DNA of 64,000 nucleotides from Lysinibacillus pakistanensis. Lineage in GTDB: Bacteria > Bacillota > Bacilli > Bacillales_A > Planococcaceae. The position numbers and the translations under genes were made by a program. The notes under the pieces were generated by a model that had not been told where the DNA came from, ran no database searches, and saw only the letters and a list, made by a program, of their open reading frames with translations. This document shows, in pieces, positions 52,042 to 62,091 of this stretch (positions are counted from its first letter, which is position 1; every line of letters begins with the position of its first letter). The stretch covers positions 1,734,501 to 1,798,500 of the forward strand of contig NZ_CP126101.1 of assembly GCF_030123245.1 (NCBI RefSeq). The letters are read 5' to 3'.

Positions 52042-53295
52042 CTATTGTCCTGTATTAAACCTTTGTGTAAGCTTTTTTAAATTTTCAGCCTGTGCACATA
52101 AGTCTTGGGACACTACTGTGTTGACAGCTTGCATGGAGGCACTTTGTTCATTTACTGATTGTAAAACGACCTCTGTATAATTAGATAAACTATCCATTCC
52201 GTTGGCGATTGTCGATACTAATTTTGTTACTTCACTAGCGCTACCTGAAAGCTGTTCAGCAGTTGCGGAAATATCCTCTAGCTGATCCGTCATTTTGCTA
52301 ACATGCTGAGAGATTGTACCGAATGACTTTGTAGCCTCGTCAATGACATAAACACCTTTTTGAACATTTTTCGAATCCTCTCCGACAGCACTAACTACTT
52401 GTTTCGTATCGCTTTCGATGTCCACTACCAACTCAACAATTTGAGCAGCCGAGTACTTAGATTGCTCTGCCAATTTTCGAACTTCCTCCGCAACTACTGC
52501 AAAGCCTTTACCATGCTCGCTAGCACGTGCTGCTTCAATCGCAGCATTTAAAGCCAACAAATTCGTTTGATCAGTAAAAGCCGTAATCATTTCTGTCATC
52601 GCTTTGATATCCGTCATTTTGCTAGATAATTGTTGCATCAATTCATTTGTTTTTTTAGTAGAAGTTGAAATAAATGCCATTTGGTTTTTAGCTACGTGTA
52701 AAATTTCCGCACCATTACCTGCAATGTCATTTGCTTCTTTCGCATGATCAAAAACACCTTGTGTTGCCGTGGTAATACGTTTTATGCCATTGGCAGTTTC
52801 CTTCATAGAAATAGCACTTTCATTAGCAGACTGTGCTGCTTGTTTAAGACCCTCAGTTGTTTTCTCCATTTGTTAGTCAACTTCGTCAACTGCAATCGTA
52901 ATTTCATTTGTACTTGCAGATAGCTCCTCAATGCTCACTGATAAATCTGTAGAACTACTCACAATTTTTTGTGTCATAGTATGTAATTGTTCTTTCATTT
53001 CTATAAAAGCTTTAGCTAACTCTGAAATTTCATCATTGGAATTCACATTAATGGAAACAGTATGCAAATTTCCTTCAGTTATGGCTTTCGCAGATGCTGC
53101 TAATTGGTTAATTGGCTTAATAACTTTAGATTCTACATAGAAAATATAGGATATTGTCACAATAATTCCTACTATCGTTAAAAAAGTAGGTAGCCATTCA
53201 AATGATGTTATATTTGCTAGGTCTATGATTAAAATAGCAATCATGTGAGCATTTAAAATAGTAAAGCCAATGATATTTCTTTTCCGTAAAGTCAT
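52042..53295 (-). pseudogene. Methyl-accepting chemotaxis protein with an in-frame stop
   Basis: From the ATG at 53295 (after GGAGGGTAC) the frame gives two adjacent membrane helices with almost no sensor loop, then a HAMP segment (ESKVIKPINQLAASAKAI). After codons for VDEVD comes TAA (52873-52875), and the same frame continues with [10 protein letters not shown] into a complete signalling domain, with the hairpin tip [20 protein letters not shown] single nonsense codon therefore splits the receptor at about residue 141 of 417. The downstream part also has an ATG (52869) and could be made as a soluble fragment, but no ribosome site is evident. Confidence 0.8.
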
Positions 53296-53490
53296 AATAA
53301 GTACCCTCCAAATATGGTAATTAAGGTAGTTTTGTTTATTTGCAAAAACCTTAATAGAGTATCCCAAGGAAAAAATTATGGTCTCTTTTCCTTGGGACTT
53401 TGTATATGGTGATGAATAATCTATGCTGATATAATATTGTATTTAGCAACAGCGTAAGAAGATTATTAATAAATAATGCTGGGGAGGCAA

Positions 53491-53520
53491 TTATCAATTA
53501 CGCCAAGACGAAATTGATAA
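53491..53520. repeat. Palindromic CAATTTCGCC-related element, second copy
   Basis: TTATCAATT (53491-53499) and AATTGATAA (53512-53520) form a hairpin whose centre, CGCCAAGACGAAATTGATA, is nearly identical to CGCCAAGGCGAAATTGATA at 12323-12341. Confidence 0.65.
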
Positions 53521-53522
53521 AC

Positions 53523-54562
53523 TTAAATCAACTTTTTCAAAACTGAGTATAAAAACTCCGCATCTTTTCCTACCCCACAAATAAGGGCCGACCCTCTTTG
53601 GTGTTGCCATGGTAGTCCAATATAATATAACCCTGGTATTGGACTTACCCCTCTTTTATGAAGAGGAAAACCTTTTGCATCTAAAACTCCCTCTATGTCT
53701 ATCCATTTATAGTCAGGAACAAATCCTGTTGACCAAATAATATTTTGCACGTTTTTTTTACTATGATCATTAAAAATTATTTCTCTTCCTTGTGTTTTTA
53801 TGACTCTTGGTTTTATATTAATTTTCTCTTCCCGAATCAGATGCTTTAATTCAAGGCCGAAAATAGGATCCCTTTGTTTTTGAAACCATGATCCGCGCCT
53901 TGTATTCGTTCCTGCATATTAGAGACCAATCTTTTCTAACCAGTAAAAAATGCTTTTCCCCAAAAGATTAACTGGTAAAAATTTAAATGGATGGCTATTA
54001 GCTATAGTTACTTCACGATTTTCTGCAAGTTCAGTAGCAATTTGTGTACCAGAATTCCCTCCTCCAATCACAACAACAGGACCACCTGGGATCATCTCAG
54101 GTGATAGATATTGGGAAGAATGAATTTGAAACACCTCTTTTGAAAGATTTTGGGATATTGAGGGAATGAACGGTTTCTGAAAAGCCCCAGATGCAATGAT
54201 TACATGTTTAGAATGAAATATCCCCTTATCAGTAAAGACTTTAAATGTATTTTTTATTTTTTGGACTTTATGTACAGTTGTCTCCATTTTCACCGGTAAT
54301 AAAAAACGTTTCGCATATGCTGCAAGATAATCCGCGATTTCATCCTTTGTAGGCAATGCGTTGTTATCTCCTTCGAATCTCATTCCAGGCAGTGAGCTAT
54401 AGGATTTAGGTGTAAATAGGATCAAAGAATCATACCTATTTCTCCATGTATCTCCAATTCTTTTTTCTCCATCGAGTATGACAAAATTATAGCCTCCTTG
54501 TTGCAAATAATACCCCATACTAATCCAGCTTGACCAGCACCAATCACAATCATATCTAACAT
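53523..54562 (-). pseudogene. Flavin-containing monooxygenase (CzcO-like), doubly disrupted
   Basis: The N-terminal dinucleotide fold starts at the ATG at 54562 (MIVIGAGQAGL) but loses frame after GLV. The next frame continues MGYYLQQGGYNFVILDGEKR, then the NADPH fold VVVIGGGNSGTQIA. At 53919 a TAA follows EKIGL, and the same frame then runs on through YAGTNTRRGSWF, NIIWSTGFVPDY and the C terminus to 53523. So one base change or loss at each site would restore a protein of about 345 residues of the FAD/NADPH monooxygenase type. Both lesions are seen directly; an assembly error at both is unlikely. Confidence 0.78.
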
Positions 54563-55339
54563 TTTTTTATCTCGCTTTCTATTATTAAATTAATATATGA
54601 GCATTTAATCATATATTCATATATAATCGTCATTATAACAATTCCTTCTAATACGTCAAGTAATTTTCCTCAATGATGATTAGAGATTAATCCGAAAAAG
54701 AAGCAAGATAGACTATAATGCTAAAACTTAATATTGCAAATTAAATTCCAACGAATTTAAAAATAGAGTTTTTCATAATTTTAGGGAATTATGAGTTTAC
54801 CAGTCGTATTGAAACAATAAAGTGTTAAATCAGACTAAGAGGAAGCGTAACTTTTAGTTTGCGTAGTTATTTAGATCGAACAATAAGCCAAGTAAAGATT
54901 GAGAAGATCCAAGAATAAATTGAGAAGTTTGAAATTGAACGAGAATATCGGGAGAAAAAAGTATTGATTGGGGGATTATTACGGAAAAAGAATTACCAAC
55001 GAAATTCGCTTAGAAGGATTTACAGATATAGTCTAATAATATATATTGATATTTTGGTTTTTTTGGAAATCCTGGGCTAAAATTATGTTGTTAGAGGATG
55101 TTTATTAGGAGGAATCAAATAATGACTAAATTTGATAAAATAAAGGAAAAAATTATTGTATTGATTAAGTGAGAGTAGGCAAGAGTATTTGGAATGCCTC
55201 TATCAAAAAATATAGGTTGTTTTTGAGGGTTCGTCATTATTGAAATAAAGCTTTCTATTGATTTGTCTAACATTAAATCACGATATTTTTTTACATTTTT
55301 CCAGCGATTTCACATAATAAAAGAATCGCCAGTTTTTCC
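54563..55339. other. Gene-free region between the broken monooxygenase and the IS1182-like element
   Basis: About 780 AT-rich bases without an intact gene. Short coding-like scraps occur (for example a frame reading EIEREYREKKVLIGGLLRKK near 54935-55000), and a good ribosome site (TTAGGAGGAATC) at 55106 leads into only six codons. The region looks like eroded coding DNA. Confidence 0.45.
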
Positions 55340-55344
55340 TCTTA

Positions 55345-56627
55345 AAAGACGTTGCGCGGTGCCCCACGTGAACTAAACTATGGTGCGATGATTCAATCAC
55401 TGATTATTCGCATTGTCGAACGCATTCCTACAATCAAGGATTTAATAAACGTTTGGTCCATGATCCTTTATTCCGCTTAGATTGTGGTTTTCTTGTTTCG
55501 GATGTTGTGCCTTCTGAAGCGTCTTATTCGCGTATGATTGATGTCATTAGTCAATCTGATGTACTTGATGTGATGCAAGATACATTAATACAAATAGCTT
55601 TTAGAGAAGGATTTCTTGATGATGAGCATCTCGCGATTGATGCCACACATTTCGAATCACGCGATGCGGTGAAACCTACTGAGAAAAAAGAGCCTGCACC
55701 ACCCAAAAAACGTGGACGAAAATCAAAAGAAGAACGGGAGGATTGGCTTGCGAAACAAGTAGAAATCGAAGCCAATCAGTCGACTTATGAAAAAGAAATC
55801 AAGGACCAACTCGATACGCCAATGGTGACATTGTGGCAAGATGCACCCATCGAACCGAATTGGGGCATCAAAAAGAACAGTGACGGCAAAACTACATTTT
55901 GGTTTGGCTTTAAAGGGCATCTCGCTGTGACAACCAAGAGTCAATATATCATTGGACGCCTCATGACATCTGCCAATTTGTCAGATAGTAAAGCCGCAAT
56001 TCCTCTTTTAAAAAAAGTAGAAGACCAATTTCCAAAGCATTTCACAACCGCTATATTGGATGCAGGGTATGATTTTGAGCCCATCTACTGTCAATTACAC
56101 GCGTATCAAATGCGTGCAGTGATTCCCTATAATATCCGCAATGAAGGCGAGTATCTTGGATTTGATGAGCATTTTAGACCGACATGTGTACGTGAACACA
56201 GCTACTGTTACGACAGCTTTGATGAAAAATATCAAACACTAAAGTTTACAAGACCAAAGGAATGTGCAAGTTGTCCGTTACGTGATGATTCTCTCTGTCA
56301 GAGGTTTTCAAAATAAAATGCGACATGGATTTACGAAAATTCACCTATCCAGCACGTGGCTCTGAACGTTGGAAACAACTTTATAAGGAACGCACCGCTG
56401 TAGAGCGTGTAAATGCCTATTTAAAACAATATTTTCAGTTAAACAATGTCCGTCAAAGAACAGGAAGAAAAGCGAAACTTCATTTCAACCTAGTGACGTT
56501 TATTTATAATGCCTGCAAGTTGGCAGTAGATCGTAAATGCGTTATTACAGACACAAATTCAAGCAGCATAATTTTAAAAAACGTAAGTTTTCTTAATAGG
56601 AACAGTCTGAGCTCTTGGAAAATATGA
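55345..56627 (+). mobile_element. IS1182-like transposase remnant with two frameshifts
   Basis: A DDE transposase is recognisable: RGAPRELNYGAMIQSLIIRI near 55355, then after a shift near 55448 HLAIDATHFESRDAV, FGFKGHLAV, DAGYD and CASCPLRDDSLC. A second shift near 56306 (one base missing) leads into KIKCDMDLRKF, ERTAVERVNAYLKQY and the C terminus. The long Lys/Glu insert near residue 85 and the CxxC region fit IS1182 relatives. The N-terminal 40 or so residues are missing, and no terminal repeats were found. It cannot make an intact enzyme. Confidence 0.75.
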
Positions 56628-56867
56628 TTTATGAAATTGATTCAAGTATCAGAAATGAAATTAAATTTTCTATCTTCAACTGCTGGTGCTTTACTTCAAG
56701 AAAGATAAATATATCTGATATAAAACTAATAGAAAGAATTTAATAAGAACCTAACTTTTTTTATGGAATGAATCACTAATGAGCAGGAATATTGAGGAAG
56801 AAGAGGGGGAGTTTCTGATAGAATTAAAATTATATTAAAAGTTTTGAAATTTAGAGAGGGATGTTAC

Positions 56868-57545
56868 TTGAAAAGAAGCGTATTATATATTGAAGATAAT
56901 GAGAAAATAGGCAGTTGGGTAAAAGAAGAATTGGAACAGCGAGGGTTTTCAGTTCAATGGCTGCTTTCAGGTGAAGGAGCCGAAAGAGAAGTAAATCAGC
57001 ATGAATTAGTTATTTTGGATATCATGCTACCCGGGTTAGACGGATTTACTGTGGGAAAACGATTAAAGAAGGCAGCTCCTGCCGTTCCTATATTGCTGTT
57101 ATCTGCTCGAACATCGATAGAAGATAAAGTAGATGGTTTAAAATTTGCTGATGACTATTTAACGAAACCCTTCCATACTGATGAATTAGTTGCAAGATTA
57201 GAAGTATTAATCCGTCGAAGTGGTGGAACACATTCCGAGCGCATTTCATTAGGAAATGATATTGAAGTAGATCCAGAAGTTCAAATGGTATACGACAAAC
57301 GCACAGGTGAAGAAATTATATTAACAGGGAAACAACATCAAATATTAATGTACTTCTTACGCCATCCTAATCAGGTTTTACCCAAAGAACAAATCTATGA
57401 AGCCATTTGGCAAGAAGCTTATATTACTGGGGATAAAACAATAATGGTGCATATCCATCGATTGCGTCAAAAGTTGGAACGTCATCCAGATTCCCCAGGA
57501 ATTATTGAAACGTTGAAGGGAATAGGCTATCGGGTGAAACTATGA
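56868..57545 (+). CDS. OmpR-family response regulator
   Basis: About 225 residues. The receiver has Glu-Asp at residues 9-10, phospho-acceptor Asp51 in VILDIMLPG, LLLSART with the switch Ser, and Lys in LTKPF. The loop before it, DGLKFADDYL, is one residue shorter than the usual GLxxGADDY. The C-terminal winged helix has DKTIMVHIHRLRQKLE. The start is a TTG at 56868 after GAGAGGGATG. It overlaps the kinase gene by four bases. Together they probably regulate the ABC transporter downstream, whose promoter has phased repeats. Confidence 0.88.
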   Translation: MKRSVLYIEDNEKIGSWVKEELEQRGFSVQWLLSGEGAEREVNQHELVILDIMLPGLDGFTVGKRLKKAAPAVPILLLSARTSIEDKVDGLKFADDYLTKPFHTDELVARLEVLIRRSGGTHSERISLGNDIEVDPEVQMVYDKRTGEEIILTGKQHQILMYFLRHPNQVLPKEQIYEAIWQEAYITGDKTIMVHIHRLRQKLERHPDSPGIIETLKGIGYRVKL

Positions 57546-58546
57546 AACAGAATAGATCATTATTTAGTCGTTTTCTAAAAGTGCATTTTCTATTTATCTT
57601 TTTTCCTCTTCTTGTGCTTATTTTCTTCACTGCGTTCGTTCCTGATAGCAATGAAAAAGAAATGAATATGTTAAATCTGTTTTACTTTACCGTACTTTTG
57701 TTTGGTTTTATTATTGTCGCATTTGTTGTAATATCTTGGCTGTTCTTCATGAGACTTCGTAAACGTCTCACCGGCTTACAGGAAGTCATGTCATTTTCAG
57801 CTAATAATAATTCATTTCCTGAACCAATATCTGTTCAAACGGATCGTATGGATGAAATAGACCAGTTAGGAAGTTCTTTTAATTGGATGATTCAGCAGCT
57901 TGAAGGCAGTCGCAAGCGAGAATATGAAGAGGAATTATTACGCCATCGACTCATTGCGAATTTATCTCACGACTTACGAACGCCACTTACCATTTTGAGA
58001 GGACTTATCACCAGATTAAATAAAGAATCCATGAGTTTTGAAGGGCAAGACTCATTAGCAGAGATGAACCATACGATTACAAGAGTCGGAGATCTAATGG
58101 ATGATTTACTTTCCTATACATTGCTTTCATCAGGGAAACATCCTTTTCATCCCACTTCAACAGATATTGTACGATTAGTAAGAGCATCTGTCGCTGAGTG
58201 GTATCCTGCATTTGAAGACAAAGAAATTCAGTTAGATGTTGATTTACCGACAGAGAATACTTTTTATTGGGAAGCAGATCCTAAATGGATGACACGGGTT
58301 CTGGATAATTTATTTCAGAATATTCTTCGCCATGCAGCAGAGGGAAAATATACAAACATTGTGGTTGATCTAGAAAAAGAACTGATCATTGTTGCAGACA
58401 GAGGTCCAGGTATGGATAACTCTTCCTATGAGGGTGGGGCGGGGATTGGTTTATCGGCTTCAAATTATATGTTGAAAAAAATGAAGCTGAAAGCTGACTT
58501 TACATCAAATGAAAATGGCACAAGAGTAGCTATTGGTAGAGCTTAA
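57542..58546 (+). CDS. Sensor histidine kinase
   Basis: A 334-residue membrane kinase with two helices (about 15-33 and 46-70) joined by a very short loop, a HAMP-like linker, His143 in NLSHDLRTPL, N box LDNLFQNILRHA, G1 DRGPGMD and G2 GGAGIGLSASNYM. The lack of a large sensor loop is typical of intramembrane-sensing kinases that work with ABC transporters in defence against wall-active peptides. Coupled to the regulator by a 4-base overlap. Confidence 0.88.
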   Translation: MKQNRSLFSRFLKVHFLFIFFPLLVLIFFTAFVPDSNEKEMNMLNLFYFTVLLFGFIIVAFVVISWLFFMRLRKRLTGLQEVMSFSANNNSFPEPISVQTDRMDEIDQLGSSFNWMIQQLEGSRKREYEEELLRHRLIANLSHDLRTPLTILRGLITRLNKESMSFEGQDSLAEMNHTITRVGDLMDDLLSYTLLSSGKHPFHPTSTDIVRLVRASVAEWYPAFEDKEIQLDVDLPTENTFYWEADPKWMTRVLDNLFQNILRHAAEGKYTNIVVDLEKELIIVADRGPGMDNSSYEGGAGIGLSASNYMLKKMKLKADFTSNENGTRVAIGRA

Positions 58547-58608
58547 CCTAAAGTTAACCCAGAAGTAAACAGCAAGATAACCGAGATTTAACTTTGCTTT
58601 TTTATAAT
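58543..58608 (+). promoter_or_regulatory. Promoter of the ABC operon with five phased TTAAC-type repeats
   Basis: TTAAC (58543), TTAAC (58554), TAAAC (58566), ATAAC (58577) and TTAAC (58588) recur every 11, 12, 11 and 11 bases, on one face of the helix. TATAAT lies at 58603-58608, with no good -35; the last repeats lie where a -35 would be. This is the layout expected for direct-repeat binding by an OmpR-family activator. The first repeat overlaps the kinase stop codon. Confidence 0.75.
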
Positions 58609-58638
58609 TAGAACCATAACGGAAAGGGAGTGTTGTGG

Positions 58639-59352
58639 TTGCTTACGATTAATAACTTAGTCAAACATCGCGGAACTCAAGAAATCTTATCAGGTATCAG
58701 CTTTAAAGCTAGACCAGGTAGAGTAACCGGTTTTTTAGGTCCGAATGGGGCAGGTAAAAGTTCTACACTTCGCATCCTGCTTGGATTAGATCGTGCCACC
58801 TCAGGGAGTGCACTAATTAATGGAAAGCCATTCGCAGAATTACATAATCCTCTAGTAACAGTAGGTGCCGCACTTGATGGATTTGGAGCTCATCGTATGC
58901 GAACAGGACGAGCACATCTGCGTTGGATTGCTCGTGCCTCAGGATTATCTCGCTCACGTGTCGAGGAAGTTCTGGAAATAGTAGGTCTTACGAATGTAGC
59001 TGGTAAAAGAATTGGAAATTATTCCTTAGGTATGGGAAGAAGACTTGGAATGGCAGCTGCACTACTTGGTGATCCAAAAATATTGGTTTTAGATGAACCT
59101 GTAAACGGGCTCGACCCAGAAGGAATTCGTTGGATTCGGACATTTTTACGTGAACGCGCTGAGTCTGGAAACACGGTGTTACTATCCAGTCATCTAATGG
59201 GAGAGCTTGAAGAGACTGTTGATGATGTGGTGATTATTAATCATGGAAAAATCGTTGCAAATGGAACATTGAAAGAAGTAATAGGTAATCATTCCACGCT
59301 GGAGGAAGCTTTTTTTGCCCTGACATCTAAAAATGCAGGTGATGTTGTATGA
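58639..59352 (+). CDS. ABC transporter ATP-binding protein
   Basis: A 237-residue ATPase: Walker A GPNGAGKSS, a YSLGMGRRLG signature (a variant of LSGGQ with Ser-Leu-Gly-Met-Gly), Walker B ILVLDEPVNGLDPEG, and the H-loop SSHLMGE. It belongs to the CcmA/YhaQ-like group common in bacteriocin-immunity and antibiotic-resistance transporters. The TTG at 58639, nine bases after AAAGGGAG, is the likely start. It overlaps the first permease by four bases. Confidence 0.88.
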   Translation: MLTINNLVKHRGTQEILSGISFKARPGRVTGFLGPNGAGKSSTLRILLGLDRATSGSALINGKPFAELHNPLVTVGAALDGFGAHRMRTGRAHLRWIARASGLSRSRVEEVLEIVGLTNVAGKRIGNYSLGMGRRLGMAAALLGDPKILVLDEPVNGLDPEGIRWIRTFLRERAESGNTVLLSSHLMGELEETVDDVVIINHGKIVANGTLKEVIGNHSTLEEAFFALTSKNAGDVV

Positions 59353-60098
59353 GAGCATTTAACGCGGAACTATCTAAATTGTTCTCCCTGCCGGGTATTT
59401 GGCTTGCCTTTCTTATTGGAGCATTTGCCCCAGCGGTCATTGCTGCCTTGGACAGTACAGCACAAAAAGAGAAGATTATAGCTGGAGTTAGCACACGTCT
59501 ATCGGAAGTTGGCTATATTGGTTTAGGTCTTGGTGTACAAGGTGTCATTATTCTTGGTGTGCTTGCTGTCAGCAGTGAGTATTTGACAGAGAGCAGTGAA
59601 TCTGGTGGAGGGAATCAGATTACAACGAGTTTAACTGTTGTATCATCCCGTTTCCACTTTTTGCTGGCAAAAGCAAGTGCAGTGACAGTGATCAGCATAC
59701 TGCTTTCCATTGTTGCTATTCTAACAACTGTGTCAGCGACAAATCTTATTCTTGGTGAATACGCCCCTGCATTTGAAGCATCTAGACTGATCGGCGCGGT
59801 TTGTTACTGGATATTTACTGCTCTTTTAGCATTTGGGATTACGGTTCTAACTAAGAATGGCATTATCCCGCTTTCTGTGCTCATGATAAACTCATCAGTT
59901 GTGACAGTCTCTTACCTCCTTGCTAAGGTTACAAAATTAGCGTTTTACTTACCAGATAAGGCTGGCGTTGATATGTTTATGTTTACGAGCGACAGTTTTC
60001 ACACCCCATTCACAGGTGGTTTAATCATGTTTGCTTGGGTAGCTGTTCTTTTCATTGTCGCAGCCATTGTATTCCATAGGAGGGACGTTACATCATGA
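59349..60098 (+). CDS. ABC-2-type permease subunit 1
   Basis: A 249-residue membrane protein with about six helices and the layout of ABC-2 permeases: FNAELSKLFSLPGIWLAFLI at the N terminus, then a helix with GLGVQGVIILGVLAVSSEYL, in which the S-x-E-(Y/F) element after helix 2 is characteristic. It forms the channel together with the next gene product, driven by the preceding ATPase. Start and stop overlap both neighbours by four bases, so the three are translated as a unit. The substrate is unknown, perhaps an antimicrobial peptide. Confidence 0.8.
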   Translation: MRAFNAELSKLFSLPGIWLAFLIGAFAPAVIAALDSTAQKEKIIAGVSTRLSEVGYIGLGLGVQGVIILGVLAVSSEYLTESSESGGGNQITTSLTVVSSRFHFLLAKASAVTVISILLSIVAILTTVSATNLILGEYAPAFEASRLIGAVCYWIFTALLAFGITVLTKNGIIPLSVLMINSSVVTVSYLLAKVTKLAFYLPDKAGVDMFMFTSDSFHTPFTGGLIMFAWVAVLFIVAAIVFHRRDVTS

Positions 60099-60853
60099 GT
60101 GTCTCTTCTAGTAGAAAGATAACACTTATCCTCGGTGCTGAACTGGAAAAATTAGTTACATTACCATTGGTATGGCTCACTCTTATGGGGACATTCATTC
60201 TAAATTTAGTTTTAGCAGCAGCTTTTACTTCTGCTGGTCTACAAGGGGCAGCAGGAACGCAAAGTATACTGAAAATAGGACTTGCTTCTATGGGATATCT
60301 GCAAGCAGGGTTCATTATTCTAGGTATCTTAGCTACTTGTTCAGAGTATACGGGTGGACAGATTCGAACTACTTTAACTACGATCCCTTGGCGAGGGTTT
60401 CAACTATCCACGAAGCTATTATCTTTGGCAATTGTAACCATTCCTATGGCGTTTTTTATTGCTGCATCAGGTGTACTTTATGCTTTTATTATGATGAGAG
60501 ACACAGCATTAGTGATTGAAATAGACGCTATGATAAAAACTTTAGTAGGTGCAACCGGCTATCTAACATTAACCACCCTTCTCAGTGCAGCTATAGGCGT
60601 TCTACTCAGACGAACCACCCCTGCTTTAGTGGTACTGCTTGGTCATTATTTCATTGTCAGTCCATTATTGATAGATTTTTCACCCAGTATTAAAAATTAT
60701 TTTCCGGATACGGCAGGATATTATATGTATATGCCGCCTTCCTCTGATGAAATAAATGTCCTTACACCAATGCAAGGGACAGGTGTTTCAATGTTATGGA
60801 CACTGATCTTTATTACAGTAGCTATTGTATTTTACCGTAAGCGAGATGCCTAA
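60095..60853 (+). CDS. ABC-2-type permease subunit 2
   Basis: A 252-residue membrane protein that parallels the previous permease in layout: GAELEKLVTLPLVWLTLMG at the N terminus and GFIILGILATCSEYTGGQIR with the same S-E-Y element, followed by four more helices. The two permeases probably arose by duplication and form a heterodimer. It is last in the operon. No clear terminator was found in the following 150 bases. Confidence 0.8.
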   Translation: MSVSSSRKITLILGAELEKLVTLPLVWLTLMGTFILNLVLAAAFTSAGLQGAAGTQSILKIGLASMGYLQAGFIILGILATCSEYTGGQIRTTLTTIPWRGFQLSTKLLSLAIVTIPMAFFIAASGVLYAFIMMRDTALVIEIDAMIKTLVGATGYLTLTTLLSAAIGVLLRRTTPALVVLLGHYFIVSPLLIDFSPSIKNYFPDTAGYYMYMPPSSDEINVLTPMQGTGVSMLWTLIFITVAIVFYRKRDA

Positions 60854-61037
60854 GTTTAGGTTTCACCATTTATACAAAATAAGGAAATTGATTTATAGAG
60901 ATGGAGAAAGAATCATTCCTTCATTACCTGTTGTTGAGTAATAATATAGTTCTTTAATTATAAATATAGTTGTTTAAAAACTTTAATTTACTTGTTCAAT
61001 TAAAGTGTCTCTGTTCTTGGATCTAAGTCAAGATTAC
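60854..61037. other. Intergenic region between the ABC operon and the IS3 element
   Basis: No gene seen. It contains a reverse-strand copy of the AACGGGTGC-type repeat at about 60990-61013 (reading AATTTACTTGTTCAATTAAAG on the plus strand, shared part CTTGTTCAATTAAAG). Confidence 0.5.
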
Positions 61038-61068
61038 GGACACACAAAAGTTAAGTTTTTGTTTTGTG

Positions 61069-61174
61069 GCAACCACCATTTATGGAGTGTTCCACATCCC
61101 GTGTAGCCAGTCAAAGTGAAAAGAGCCTTTGACAGACTACACGGGATGTAGAGCGAGAAATCCATGGAGGTTGC
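61069..61174. repeat. Nested 106-base hairpin in the end of the IS3 element
   Basis: Inner stem: CATCCCGTGTAG (61095-61106) then CAGTCAAAG pair with CTTTGAC and CTACACGGGATG (ending 61148). Outer stem: GCAACCACCAT (61069-61079) pairs with ATGGAGGTTGC (61164-61174) with one mismatch. It lies between the terminal repeat and the transposase stop codon. Confidence 0.75.
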
Positions 61175-61216
61175 GCCCAAAAATATGAAGGGAAAGATTG
61201 CTTGAACCCCAAAGTT

Positions 61217-62032
61217 TTACGCTACAGCTCGACACATATTTTCGCATTCATCAGGCGTTAAAAAGCCTATAGCACCGTGAATTCGTTTGCGATTGTACCA
61301 ACCTTCAATGTATTGAAATAGTGCAATTCTAGCTGTTTCATAATTTTCATAGCGCGTTCGATAGACTTCTTCTTTTTTCAATGTTGCATGAAAAGATTCG
61401 ATACAAGCGTTATCGTATGGGCAACCCTTACGGCTGAACGACGGAATCATTTCGTGCTTTTTTAGTTTTTCTTGGAATGTTTCACTCGTATATTGCGTAC
61501 CTAAATCGGTATGGATGATCAATCCTGAGGCTGGATTTTGTGCTTGTACAGCGTGATCCAATGCCTCAACAACCAGATCTACGGTCATTTTTCGACCGAA
61601 TTTATACCCTACAATTTTCTTCGAATGTAAATCAAGAACCGACGCCAAGTAGCACCATCCATCACGAATCGTATGGATATACGTAATATCAGCTACCCAT
61701 TTTTCATTAATCGTCGTTGTTTGAAAATCTTGTTCGAGTACGTTTTCACGTTCTTCCACGGGCTTTTGTGTTGGCGTCGGACGGTACTTTTTTGTGATGT
61801 TCGAGCGAATGCCAGCTTTTTTCATGAGTCGTTGTACGCGTTTGATACTAACTTTCACGCCTTCTTTGAGTAATTGTGCATGTATTTTCGGCGCACCGTA
61901 TCGACCATCACTATTTTTGTGAATGGCACAAATACGCTCCGTAATTTTTTTGTTTTCAACTTCATAGACACTAGGTTTCTTGTGGAAAGACTGATAATAC
62001 GTACTTTTGGGTACCTTTAAAACGCGACACAT
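61217..62032 (-). CDS. IS3-family transposase, OrfB (integrase domain)
   Basis: 271 residues from the first ATG, but the frame is open back to the frameshift site at 62119 and is probably made as part of an OrfAB fusion. The HTH_21 segment (RYGAPKIHAQLLKEG) leads into the rve core. The DDE triad is the Asp in WVADITYIHT, the Asp in IIHTDLGTQYTS and the Glu in ACIESFHATLKKE, 35 residues apart as usual for IS3. A GWYNRKRIHGAIGFLTPDE end is typical. No stop or frame lesion is visible, so it may be active. Confidence 0.9.
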   Translation of the reverse strand: MCRVLKVPKSTYYQSFHKKPSVYEVENKKITERICAIHKNSDGRYGAPKIHAQLLKEGVKVSIKRVQRLMKKAGIRSNITKKYRPTPTQKPVEERENVLEQDFQTTTINEKWVADITYIHTIRDGWCYLASVLDLHSKKIVGYKFGRKMTVDLVVEALDHAVQAQNPASGLIIHTDLGTQYTSETFQEKLKKHEMIPSFSRKGCPYDNACIESFHATLKKEEVYRTRYENYETARIALFQYIEGWYNRKRIHGAIGFLTPDECENMCRAVA

Positions 62033-62091
62033 TAATTGAATAGGATAATGTTCGCTTTCGTTTTCAATATGGTCAATGAGTTCTTGTTCTG

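Noticed and set aside
55106..55143. Strong ribosome site followed by ATG, at first read as a short amphipathic peptide gene
   Set aside because: On careful reading the frame ends after six codons (TAA at 55141); at most it is a remnant start.
55453..56627. A functional two-gene transposase read as separate ORFs
   Set aside because: The two frames are parts of one family protein; a missing base at about 56306 and another near 55448 explain the split, and the N terminus is absent.
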